A stretch of 9,561 bases of DNA. It comes from CAXGUU01 sp964012875 (GTDB lineage Bacteria; Pseudomonadota; Gammaproteobacteria; Ga0077536). The stretch lies in NCBI GenBank assembly GCA_964012875.1, contig CAXGUU010000121.1:1-9561 (forward strand), given 5' to 3'. The notes beneath the pieces are model-generated. The model searched no databases and had not been told where the DNA came from. It worked only from the letters and a program-made list of their open reading frames with translations. The position numbers were made by a program, and so were the translations under genes. Each line of letters begins with the position of its first letter. Positions within the stretch are counted from its first letter, which is position 1. Below are positions 1-6,493 of this stretch, in pieces.

Positions 1-547
1 AGGCTGCCGGTATGCGAATCGAGCCGCCGCCATCATTGGCGTGCGCCATCGGCACGACGCCGGCGGCAACCATCGAGGCCGAGCCACCGCTTGAGCCGCC
101 CGGCGTGCGGCTCAGGTCCCAGGGGTTATGCGTCGGGCCGTAGAACACGGATTCAGTGGTGGGGTTGTAGCCGAACTCGGGCGTCGCGCACATGGCCGCG
201 GTGACCAGGCCCGCCCGGCGAATGCGTTTCATGAGTTCAGTGTCTTCGGCGGCCACGAGATGCTCGGTCAGCTTGCTGCCGCAGCGAGAGGGTGTGCCCG
301 CGGCCTGGATGCCGAGTTCCTTGAGGAAAAACGGCACGCCGGTAAAGGGGCCGTCGGGCAGGCCGTTGGCAATTTCGGCGCGCGCAAGGTCGTCGATCCG
401 CGCTGTCACGCCGTTGATTTGATCGTTCAACTGGTCAATGCCCGAGAGCGCATTGTCCAGCACTTCGTTGGCGGTCACTTCGCCCTTGCGGACCAGCTCG
501 GCGAGTGCGAGGCCGTCGTAGTTAGAATAGCCGTTGATATCCGTCAT
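1..547 (-). CDS. Amidase signature family hydrolase, N-terminal part (cut by window start)
   Basis: Hydrolyses a carboxamide C-N bond; the substrate cannot be read from this part. The frame is open from the ATG at 547-545 to the window edge, giving 182 complete codons. Amidase-signature (AS) enzymes are usually 450-500 residues, so well over half is missing. All three members of the Ser-cisSer-Lys triad are visible: Lys76 in GVPFFLKELG, the cis-Ser Ser152 in the glycine/serine-rich GGSSGGSAS stretch, and the nucleophile Ser176 in DGGGSIRIPA. The spacings (76 and 24 residues) match those I recall for fatty acid amide hydrolase. A purine-rich AGAGAG lies about 7 bases before the ATG. There is no signal peptide, so it is expected in the cytoplasm. 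It is divergent from the broken amidohydrolase at 650. Family assignment is secure. The substrate (aliphatic amide, aryl amide, carbamoyl compound) is unknown, and GatA is less likely in this context. Confidence 0.93.
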   Translation of the reverse strand, partial: MTDINGYSNYDGLALAELVRKGEVTANEVLDNALSGIDQLNDQINGVTARIDDLARAEIANGLPDGPFTGVPFFLKELGIQAAGTPSRCGSKLTEHLVAAEDTELMKRIRRAGLVTAAMCATPEFGYNPTTESVFYGPTHNPWDLSRTPGGSSGGSASMVAAGVVPMAHANDGGGSIRIPAA

Positions 548-567
548 CGCGCATCTCTCTGATTGGG

Positions 568-584
568 TTGGGCCGTGTGCCCAA
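568..584. promoter_or_regulatory. Short inverted repeat in the divergent amidase/amidohydrolase gap
   Basis: The 102-base gap between the two divergent starts (547 and 650) contains perfect 6-base arms TTGGGC and GCCCAA around a 5-base spacer. The left arm is preceded by a second TTGGG copy at 563-567. It lies about 20 bases upstream of the amidase start, a place where an operator would act. No clear -10/-35 pair was found in the gap. It could equally be a chance hairpin in GC-rich DNA. Confidence 0.25.
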
Positions 585-649
585 GCCTATCGGGTGCGGG
601 CGACGTAATCCAGCCGCAGGCGCAGGCGATCCAAACGGGAGACTGCCGC

Positions 650-1135
650 ATGAGAATTGATGTTCATTCCCATTTCATGTCGCAACACATCGCAACTGCG
701 CTCGAGAAGCGCAGTCATTTTCCCTACACGCGACTGGTCGATGGCACCTGGCATTTTCACTGCTGCCAGAACCTGGTGGTGCCGATGATGCCGGCGCTTT
801 ACGACATCCCGACAAAAATCGCGCACATGGATGAGGCCGGTATCGACGTTTCGATACTGAGCCTGGCGATTCCCGGACCGGATCGCGTGGGCGGGGCGCT
901 GGCAGACGACCTGGCCCTAAAGTCTTTGTATATGGATACCGTCGCCTACGAACCGGAACCGCTTGAATGGTGCTTGTCGATGATGGGCGCCGAGCATCTT
1001 CTACTGGGTACCGACTATCCCTATTCGAACTGGCGCAAACCGCTCGAGCTGGTTGACGCCGTCGACTGCACTGACGTCGAGCGGCAGCTCATGCTTTACG
1101 GCAACGCCGAGCGCCTGTTCCGAAAAGTAGGCTAG
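650..1135 (+). CDS. Amidohydrolase_2 (ACMSD-like) protein with missing core, probable pseudogene
   Basis: This is a metal-dependent TIM-barrel hydrolase/decarboxylase of the amidohydrolase_2 family (the ACMSD and gamma-resorcylate decarboxylase group), but only 161 residues long where the family has about 280-340. The N-terminus carries the metal motif H-x-H (His6, His8 in MRIDVHSHFM) and the strand-2/3 region ending GIDVSILSLAIPGPD. The C-terminus carries LYMDTVAY and the GTDYPY motif with the metal-ligand Asp122. The join falls near residues 85-91 (about 902-922). The whole middle of the barrel is absent, including the metal-binding and catalytic histidines known for this family. The frame stays open across the join, so the loss was in frame. 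I chose the ATG at 650 because GGGAG stands 8 bases before it and the H-x-H motif belongs at the extreme N-terminus; the same frame is open upstream to 563. It ends 14 bases before the convergent cupin gene. Activity is unlikely unless it works as a fragment. Confidence 0.75.
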   Translation: MRIDVHSHFMSQHIATALEKRSHFPYTRLVDGTWHFHCCQNLVVPMMPALYDIPTKIAHMDEAGIDVSILSLAIPGPDRVGGALADDLALKSLYMDTVAYEPEPLEWCLSMMGAEHLLLGTDYPYSNWRKPLELVDAVDCTDVERQLMLYGNAERLFRKVG

Positions 1136-1149
1136 AAGGCTCCGCCGTC

Positions 1150-1725
1150 TCAGGCTTCGGCAGTGCCGGCAGTAAAGGTCATGCCACGCGCCTCGAACTG
1201 TTCGACCACGTTGTCGCCATAGGCGTGAAGCTCATCCGCCACCGCGGGCGGGTAGTCGATGTCGTTCATGTCGTGCACGCCGCCGCTGATCAGCACCTGC
1301 AGTATCGCGTCCTGATTGCTGATGTTACGAAAGCCGCGACACACGCCCGGCGGTACTGAAATCGTATCGAACTCGTCGAGTTCGATCCGTTCACCGCCGT
1401 CGTCGTTCCAATAGAGCTCGAAACGCCCGCGCAGCACGGTAAAGGTTTCGTAGGTTTTGCGATGGGCGTGCAGGGTCGGGCCCGTGCCTGGGGGGCACAC
1501 GGCGTGGGTCATGGTGATGCCACCGGCACCGCGTATTGGCGCGCCCTGATTAATCGGGGTCGTTGCATCTTCGAGTCCGATAACCGAGAGCAGGGTGCGC
1601 GAGTAGATCAGATCTTTCGCGGTCTGCGCCATCTCCAGCGACTCCGTTGCCGGGAGGGGCTTGAGACTCTGGAAACGGGCCACACGATCCTGCATTTCGG
1701 CCTTGCTGATGTGGCGTGTTTTCAT
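1150..1725 (-). CDS. Single-domain cupin protein with incomplete metal site
   Basis: This 191-residue protein has one cupin beta-barrel at about residues 65-150. Motif 1 is complete: G80, H86-x-H88, E93 and G100 in the PGTGPTLHAHRKTYETF region. In motif 2 (SVPPGVCRGFRN) the position of the usual third metal-binding His is Arg130, while P125, G127 and N134 are kept. Metal would therefore be held by two His and one Glu, or the site may do something else. No signal peptide. It is the last gene of a leftward set after the deacetylase-fold enzyme and RidA, 73 bases downstream of RidA. The start ATG has GGAG about 12 bases upstream, somewhat far; an overlapping out-of-frame ATG lies closer to it. 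Function is unknown. Small cupins of this kind include dioxygenases, isomerases and sugar-binding or sensory proteins. Confidence 0.85.
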   Translation of the reverse strand: MKTRHISKAEMQDRVARFQSLKPLPATESLEMAQTAKDLIYSRTLLSVIGLEDATTPINQGAPIRGAGGITMTHAVCPPGTGPTLHAHRKTYETFTVLRGRFELYWNDDGGERIELDEFDTISVPPGVCRGFRNISNQDAILQVLISGGVHDMNDIDYPPAVADELHAYGDNVVEQFEARGMTFTAGTAEA

Positions 1726-1798
1726 AGTGGGTCATCGCTCCGTTGCGGGCATGCTGTTGGGGATAGAGGCAGACCGGGCTGGTTCACCCGCCGGCCGC

Positions 1799-2185
1799 TC
1801 ATGTTTTGTAGAACGTGAATTCCATTTCCACCGTCGCACCCAGGGGCAGGGCGCTGACACCGACAGCAGTTCGTGCCGGCAGCCGGTCGCCCGCAGCGAA
1901 TACATCCTCCCAGGCCGCATTGATGGCCGGGAACTGATCGAATTGGGTGGTGAAGATGCGGGCGCTGACGAGATCATCGAGGGTCAGTTCGAAATCCGGC
2001 AGGGCGGCCATCAGGTTGCTCAGGATCCTGGTGGTCTCGGGACCGGCGCCGCCGGGTTCGAGGTCACCGCTGGTCTGATCGAGCGCGATCATGCCGGCGG
2101 TGGTGTAGAACGGGCCCGATTTCACCAGCGGACTGTAGCGAAAACGTGGCGCGGGCAGGTTCGGCGATGTAAGTGCTTTGATCAT
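1799..2185 (-). CDS. RidA/YjgF/YER057c/UK114 family protein
   Basis: This 128-residue protein has the full length of the trimeric RidA fold. Canonical RidA enzymes hydrolyse reactive enamine/imine intermediates to ketoacids plus ammonia in the cytoplasm. Visible family marks are the RIFTTQFDQFPAINAAWEDVF helix-strand region (about 76-96) and the C-terminal signature PARTAVGVSALPLGATVEME. The latter carries Arg105 and Glu120 at the same numbers as the catalytic-site residues I recall in E. coli RidA. Retention of the Arg supports deaminase-type activity. The N-terminal GPYSQA-like segment of canonical RidA is altered here (RYSPLVKSGPF), so it may be one of the Rid subfamilies tied to specific catabolic operons. 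GGAG lies 8 bases before the ATG. It sits 37 bases after the deacetylase-fold gene and is probably cotranscribed with it and with the cupin. Confidence 0.9.
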   Translation of the reverse strand: MIKALTSPNLPAPRFRYSPLVKSGPFYTTAGMIALDQTSGDLEPGGAGPETTRILSNLMAALPDFELTLDDLVSARIFTTQFDQFPAINAAWEDVFAAGDRLPARTAVGVSALPLGATVEMEFTFYKT

Positions 2186-2222
2186 GTGCTTGTCTCCGCA
2201 GTTCCAATAGATGCGTTAGCCC

Positions 2223-3257
2223 TTAAACGACTTCCGGTCGTTTGCCACTCGCGAAGGGAAAGCGCTGGCGAAAATCCTGCGCGATCTCTTCAAACGTCAT
2301 CCAGGCCACGTCGTCGTGACTGTTGATGTATTCGATCAGCCGTTCGAGCATGAGAATAACCTGCGGCCGGCCGCTGACACCGGGATGAATGGTGAACGCA
2401 AACACGGCGTAGTCCATGTCGCGGTGGACCCAGTCGAACTGGTCGCGCCACATTTGTTCGATGTCGCGTGGATTCACAAACCCGTGACTATTCGGCACTT
2501 TTTTCATGAACATCATCGGCGGTAGGTCATCGAGGTACCAGTTGGCGCCGATCTCAACCAGGTCAATTTCTTTACCGTGCTCGAGCGGCTTCATCCAGGA
2601 TTCCGCTTTCTTGGTGTAATCAATGAGGTTCCAGGAATCGCCCACGCGAGCATAGAAGGGTTGAAAATCGCGATACCCCTGACTGTGGTCGTAGGTGAAC
2701 CCGTATTTCAGTAACAGGGCAGCGGTGTGCTCTGACATTTCCCACCACGGCGCGACATAGCCGCGCGGCTTTTTGCCGCAGAGTTTTTCAATAACGTCGA
2801 TCGATTTGGCCAACACCGCTTCTTCCTGTTCGGGTGTCATCGCAATCGGGTTTTCATGCAGGTAACCGTGCGCCCCGATTTCGTGCCCTTCGTCGGCGAC
2901 GCGTTTCATTTCATCAGGGAAGGTTTCGATGGAATGCCCCGGGATGAAGAAGCTCGTTTTGAGCTTGTACTTTTTGAACAGGTTCAGCAGGCGGATGGTG
3001 CCGACTTCGCCGGCAAATATGCCGCGCTGTATGTCGGACGGTGAATCGCCGCCGGCGTAAGAACCGATCTGGCCGGCGACCGAATCGATGTCGGGGCCGA
3101 AAGCACAGATGATTTTTTTCTTCGTGTTCTTGTCGGTCGCCGTCGTGGCGGTTTGTGCGGAGGCGGTGCCGGCTTTCGCCAGTATGGCCGGTGCGCCAGC
3201 GGCTGCGGTCAGCGCGGCGAGTTTGCGGCCAAAGCCGCGGCGGTTGATCCATTGCAT
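2223..3257 (-). CDS. Tat-exported polysaccharide deacetylase-family (NodB/CE4 fold) hydrolase
   Basis: This 344-residue protein has the NodB homology fold and is of the HP0310/PuuE-like branch rather than the chitin-deacetylase branch. The N-terminus has a twin-arginine signal (NRRGFGRK at 5-12, hydrophobic stretch to about 28, likely cut after ASA at 32-34), so it should be exported folded to the periplasm. Metal-site residues seen: Asp56 and Asp58 in AFGPDIDS (replacing the TFDDG of classical CE4), His130 and His134 in HEIGAHGYLH, R165 and P170-W171 in RGYVAPWW, and His291 in TIHPG. Members of this branch remove acetyl groups from peptidoglycan or open cyclic amides (allantoinase PuuE). Which applies here cannot be read from the sequence. 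The neighbouring RidA, cupin and amidase favour a small C-N substrate, but the export signal favours the cell wall or an extracellular substrate. AGGGGA lies 6 bases before the ATG and fixes the start. First gene of the leftward set. Confidence 0.88.
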   Translation of the reverse strand: MQWINRRGFGRKLAALTAAAGAPAILAKAGTASAQTATTATDKNTKKKIICAFGPDIDSVAGQIGSYAGGDSPSDIQRGIFAGEVGTIRLLNLFKKYKLKTSFFIPGHSIETFPDEMKRVADEGHEIGAHGYLHENPIAMTPEQEEAVLAKSIDVIEKLCGKKPRGYVAPWWEMSEHTAALLLKYGFTYDHSQGYRDFQPFYARVGDSWNLIDYTKKAESWMKPLEHGKEIDLVEIGANWYLDDLPPMMFMKKVPNSHGFVNPRDIEQMWRDQFDWVHRDMDYAVFAFTIHPGVSGRPQVILMLERLIEYINSHDDVAWMTFEEIAQDFRQRFPFASGKRPEVV

Positions 3258-3284
3258 CGAAGTTCCCCTGAATTGTGGCGGGTA

Positions 3285-3304
3285 GCGGAATCAATGTTAT
3301 CCGC
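3285..3304. promoter_or_regulatory. Inverted repeat upstream of the deacetylase-fold gene
   Basis: The 163-base gap between the MeaB stop and the deacetylase-family start has perfect 5-base arms GCGGA and TCCGC, 10 bases apart, about 28 bases upstream of the ATG at 3257. On the minus strand the repeat overlaps a -10-like GATAAC. This is where the promoter or operator of the three-gene set would be expected. The arms are short and may be chance. I see no T-tailed terminator hairpin for the mutase operon in this gap. Confidence 0.22.
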
Positions 3305-3420
3305 AGACGTGCCGAAAATTGAGGCTGCCTCTAGGGAATCATCCGGGATTCGCCCCCAGATGGATGTCCCGGCGAAGCTCGGGCCAGGTATCGGGAGTAA
3401 GCGCGTCAGACCGCGGGACC

Positions 3421-4401
3421 CTAGCTCTTGGCCACCGGCAGACCAAGCGTTTCGAGGATGTCGTCGGTGGCCGCGTAGATGTCCTTCGTGCCGTCCGCTA
3501 TCGCTTCGACTGATGACTGGATTCGCGCCTCTGAATCAAGAGTGTGGCTGATCTGTTCCTGCAGCGATTGCTGCAAAAACGCATTCAGTTCCTTGCGGCA
3601 GTTGGCGGCGTGTTTTTCCTTAAACGCAGCGTTTCCTGCTTTGCGGTAGTCGCCATGGCCCTTAATCGCCGTCCAGATTTCCCCGATGCCTTTGTAATGC
3701 AGGGCCTGTGCCTTCAACACCGGCGGTTTCCAGTGGCCCTCCGGCGTGCGGCGGAAAATGTTGGCGAGGTGGGCGGCCGTTTTGTCGGCGTCGGGATGGT
3801 CAGCCTTGTTGACGACATAGAGGTCGCCCACTTCGAGAATGCCGGCTTTCATCGCCTGGATGTCATCGCCAAGCCCCGGCACGGCGACAATGATGGTGGT
3901 ATGTGCAAGCCGCGCGATATCGACCTCGTCCTGGCCGACGCCGACGGTCTCAACGAGGATGACATCCTTACCCATGGCGTCCATCACGCGGATCGCACCG
4001 CGGGTCGCCGGCGTGATGCCGCCGAAATGTCCACGACTGGCCAGCGAACGCACGAAAACGTGTTCGTCTAACGAAAAGCGATTCATGCGAATGCGATCGC
4101 CCAGGATCGCACCACCCGAAATCGGGCTCGACGGATCAACCGCCAGGACGCCGACCTTAAGGCCGGCATCGCGGGCCTGCGCGATCAGGCAATCGGTGAG
4201 CGTACTTTTACCGGCGCCGGGCGGGCCGGTGATGCCAACAACCAGTGCGCGGCCGCTGTGCTGAAAGAGTTGCTTTAGCGCAGCGCGTGCCTCCGGTCGG
4301 CCGTCGTCGATTAAACGAATCAGGCGTGAGGCGGCGCGGATATCGCCATTCGCAGTGCCCGATACCAGCGCCTCAACGGCGGGTTCAGGCCGCCGGGTCA
4401 C
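3421..4401 (-). CDS. meaB: MeaB/ArgK-type GTPase, mutase chaperone
   Basis: This P-loop GTPase of the MeaB/MMAA family loads adenosylcobalamin into B12-dependent acyl-CoA mutases, protects the cofactor and ejects damaged cofactor. Its 326 residues match the family. Seen in order: an N-terminal helical arm (1-50), Walker A GPPGAGKST (59-67), DPSSPISGGAILGDR (89-103), RSLASRGHFGG (118-128), the switch/base region ETVGVGQDEV (151-160), GLGDDIQAMKAGILE (176-190), and the guanine-specificity NKAD (198-201). The C-terminal dimerisation arm follows. It begins at GTG 4401 inside the B12-subunit gene, a 17-base overlap, and has no good Shine-Dalgarno of its own, so translation is probably coupled. Gene order large subunit - small subunit - meaB marks it as the dedicated chaperone of this mutase. 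The chaperone sequence is ordinary, unlike the mutase it serves. Confidence 0.96.
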   Translation of the reverse strand: MTRRPEPAVEALVSGTANGDIRAASRLIRLIDDGRPEARAALKQLFQHSGRALVVGITGPPGAGKSTLTDCLIAQARDAGLKVGVLAVDPSSPISGGAILGDRIRMNRFSLDEHVFVRSLASRGHFGGITPATRGAIRVMDAMGKDVILVETVGVGQDEVDIARLAHTTIIVAVPGLGDDIQAMKAGILEVGDLYVVNKADHPDADKTAAHLANIFRRTPEGHWKPPVLKAQALHYKGIGEIWTAIKGHGDYRKAGNAAFKEKHAANCRKELNAFLQQSLQEQISHTLDSEARIQSSVEAIADGTKDIYAATDDILETLGLPVAKS

Positions 4402-4789
4402 TGGCTATCAGCCGGTGCACGGTATCGATCATGTCGGTGACGACGGCACCCGATCCGAAGACCGCCGCCACGCCCTGATTCAGCAGGCTCTCTGAATCCT
4501 CCTCGGTGATGACTGAACCGCCAATGATCACCGGGATATCAAGATCGTTCTTTTTCAAAAGTTCGAGCAGTTCCGGCGAGTAATACAGGTACTCCCAGGA
4601 ATGACTGGAGATACCGATGATGTCGGCATCCTCCTCGATCGCGGTTTTAACGATGGTCTCCGGCGTGTTGAAGCAGCCCGTGTAAATCACTTCCATGCCA
4701 CTGTCGCGCAGCATTTTTGCGATGCCGACAGCGCCGAGTTCGTGCTGGTCCATGCCGAGCACGCCAACGAGGACTCGAATCGGGCTCAT
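4385..4789 (-). CDS. Separate cobalamin-binding subunit of a B12-dependent acyl-CoA mutase
   Basis: This 134-residue protein corresponds to the C-terminal Rossmann-like B12 domain of methylmalonyl-CoA mutase (MCM), here a free subunit as in isobutyryl- and 2-hydroxyisobutyryl-CoA mutases. The base-off/His-on motif D-x-H-x-x-G is intact (Asp14, His16, Gly19), with His16 the expected lower cobalt ligand. EVIYTGCFNTPETIV (33-47) and VIIGGSVITEED (86-97) fit the domain. Two usual features are changed. The Lys four residues before the Asp (Lys604 in the Propionibacterium enzyme, from memory) is Val10. The S-x-L segment near the nucleotide tail reads ISSHSWEYLYY, with His in place of Leu. Its ATG overlaps the stop of the large subunit as ATGA (4-base overlap), and GGAAG lies 7 bases upstream within the preceding gene. 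Expected partners are the large subunit and MeaB. Confidence 0.93.
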   Translation of the reverse strand: MSPIRVLVGVLGMDQHELGAVGIAKMLRDSGMEVIYTGCFNTPETIVKTAIEEDADIIGISSHSWEYLYYSPELLELLKKNDLDIPVIIGGSVITEEDSESLLNQGVAAVFGSGAVVTDMIDTVHRLIASDPAA

Positions 4790-6393
4790 TGATTGCTTCC
4801 AAGTGGCGATTCAAGGTAGCCGTAAGGGTCGTAGGGCGTGCCCCAAGCGTGGCGCATGGTGCCGACGACTTCTCCCATCGTTGCGCCCGCCTCGTTGCAT
4901 GCGATCACCGTTTCAAGGATGTTCTCCTCGGTCTGCATGACCTCGTGCAGCTTCTGGAAAGAATCCAACAACTGCGTCTGATCGCGCGTCTCACGCCATT
5001 GTTTGATTTCTTCCACGCGGTCAAACAACGGCACGATTTTTTCTTCGCTGATATCGCGCAACAGTTGATCTTCTTCGGCCGGCATCTGGTGTACGTTCAT
5101 ACCGACCTTCACCACTTCGCCATCGTGAATCTGGTGGTGGTAGCGGCCCATGGTGCCGTGGAAGAACTGTTTGAAGTAGCCGCTGTTGACGAGCTCGGCC
5201 GGGTCGCCTTTCGATTCGATGTCGTTGATCATGTCGAGAATCTTGCTTTCAACTTCGTCGGTCAGATTTTCCATGAACCAGGAGCCGCCAAAGGGATCCT
5301 GCACGCTGTTGATATTGGTTTCGAGATCGATCACCTGCTGGGTACGCAGGCCAACCAGGTGCGCTTCCTTGCTGGGCGTGCGGTAACCCTCATCGAAGGT
5401 TGAGATTTCAAGGGCACTGACGCCGGCCAGTCCAAGCGCCACGGTCTGCACCGCGCCGCGCACGATATTGTTGGCGGGTTGCTCGGTCGTCAGCGACAGT
5501 CCCGAGGTATGTACGGCGATATTAACCGCCTGTGAGCGCGGGTCCTTGGCGCCGAACTCTTCTTTCATCATGCGCGCAAAGATGCGGCGCATCGCCCGAA
5601 TTTTGGCAATCTCTTCGTAGAAATCCATCGAGCAGTTGGTGAGGATGGCAATGCGCGGCGCAAAGCTGTCGACATCGAGGCCACGCTCGAGCAGCGTGCG
5701 CACGATATGGCGGATTTCTATGAAGCCCAGTGCCGCTTCTTCGACGGCATTGAGCCCGGCCTCGCTGAAGAAATAGGTATCTTCGAGATAGCCGTGGAAA
5801 CGCGGCATTTCCTTGCTGCAGAATTCGATGACGTCGCACGACATGCGCAGATGCAGGTCAAACGGCATACGGTAGGCGTAGGAGCAATGCTCCGAGTAAA
5901 ACGGCCACTCGATGACCGAGCCTCTTAGATTGGCTGGCGACACGCCGCGCTCTTTTGCCAGCATGTAGAGGCTCGAGACCATGAACATCGATGGGCTCGA
6001 ACTGGAAATCGACATCTGGTCGAGCGGGATGCCTTCGAGCAGTTCGCGATAATCCTGGTGGCGGCACAGCGATACCCCCTGCGTGCCGACGGTGTAACGC
6101 GCCAGCGGGTGGTCCGGATCCATAATCGACATGGTCGGACTGTCACCGATGACATCGAGCCCGGTCTGGCCGAGGCCCATCAGGTATTTGAATTGTTCAT
6201 TGGAACGCTTGGGGTCGCCTTCGCCGGAGAGTTCGCGCTGGATCCAGCCGTTGCCGTTGTAGGCACGCGTGCCGCGGGTGAAAGGATACTCACCGGGGTT
6301 ACCGAAACGCTCGGCGTACTCCTCGTTATTGGTGTTGTCGGGTCCGTAAACCGGGTTTAATTGGATTTCCGAGCGTGTGTAATTTTCTTTCAC
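4786..6393 (-). CDS. Divergent B12-dependent acyl-CoA mutase, large (TIM-barrel) subunit
   Basis: A 535-residue methylmalonyl-CoA mutase (MCM) family catalytic subunit that would carry out a radical 1,2-carbon-skeleton shift on an acyl-CoA with the B12 subunit next door. Fold motifs: PGEYPFTRG (33-41), GQTGLDVIGDSPT (75-87), GIPLDQMSIS (121-130), EMPRF (195-199), SEAGLNAVEE (about 210-219), HTSGLSLTTEQPANNIVRG, and DPFGGSWFMENLT. Substrate-site residues differ from the Propionibacterium enzyme (its numbering recalled from memory): Tyr89 is Leu55, Gln197 is Ile161, Arg207 is Ser171, Asn236 is His200, His244 is Phe208, Ser114 is Asp80; Arg87 is kept as Arg53. The loop between TRG and Trp50 is two residues shorter. 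Start chosen at GTG 6393, with GGAG 8 bases upstream. The frame stays open to an ATG at 6570, but that extension is Arg/Pro/Cys-rich, resembles no mutase and overlaps the SCO1 gene. Not likely an MCM despite what automatic naming would say. Confidence 0.92.
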   Translation of the reverse strand: MKENYTRSEIQLNPVYGPDNTNNEEYAERFGNPGEYPFTRGTRAYNGNGWIQRELSGEGDPKRSNEQFKYLMGLGQTGLDVIGDSPTMSIMDPDHPLARYTVGTQGVSLCRHQDYRELLEGIPLDQMSISSSSPSMFMVSSLYMLAKERGVSPANLRGSVIEWPFYSEHCSYAYRMPFDLHLRMSCDVIEFCSKEMPRFHGYLEDTYFFSEAGLNAVEEAALGFIEIRHIVRTLLERGLDVDSFAPRIAILTNCSMDFYEEIAKIRAMRRIFARMMKEEFGAKDPRSQAVNIAVHTSGLSLTTEQPANNIVRGAVQTVALGLAGVSALEISTFDEGYRTPSKEAHLVGLRTQQVIDLETNINSVQDPFGGSWFMENLTDEVESKILDMINDIESKGDPAELVNSGYFKQFFHGTMGRYHHQIHDGEVVKVGMNVHQMPAEEDQLLRDISEEKIVPLFDRVEEIKQWRETRDQTQLLDSFQKLHEVMQTEENILETVIACNEAGATMGEVVGTMRHAWGTPYDPYGYLESPLGSNQ

Positions 6394-6468
6394 GATGCGC
6401 ACTCCGCGACGTTCAGTTGCTGGTAAAAATACTCGATCGACGCAGGCGGGGAAACCGCGCACAAGGGA

Positions 6469-6487
6469 CACTGCATTGCCTGCAGTG
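6469..6487 (-). other. Intercistronic hairpin between SCO1 gene and mutase operon
   Basis: Perfect 7-base arms CACTGCA and TGCAGTG are separated by a 5-base loop, starting 7 bases past the SCO1 stop codon in the direction of transcription. No run of T follows, so it is not a classical Rho-independent terminator. It could protect or process the mRNA end, lower read-through into the mutase operon, or be an operator for a mutase promoter in the 100-base gap. A -10-like TATTTT lies at about 6423-6428 on the minus strand, but its -35 match is weak. Confidence 0.4.
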
Positions 6488-6493
6488 GCGCTG

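Noticed and set aside
563..649. Upstream extension of the amidohydrolase remnant
   Set aside because: The H-x-H motif belongs at the N-terminus, and the ATG at 650 has a well-placed GGGAG; the extension shows no family similarity.
1661..2326. Long plus-strand open frame antisense to RidA and part of the cupin gene
   Set aside because: Its protein has no recognisable motif and mirrors the codon pattern of the real minus-strand genes; GC-rich DNA yields such shadows.
3258..3420. Intrinsic terminator after meaB
   Set aside because: Only 4-5 base-pair stems without a T-run are visible, so a Rho-independent terminator cannot be supported.
4717..5403. Plus-strand open frame of 228 codons within the mutase genes
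   Set aside because: Antisense to clear B12-subunit and large-subunit motifs; it has the composition of a reverse-strand shadow and no own ribosome-binding site.
4786..6393. Plain methylmalonyl-CoA mutase assignment
   Set aside because: The substrate-contact Tyr, Arg, Gln and His positions are all changed, so the name would claim a reaction that the sequence does not support.
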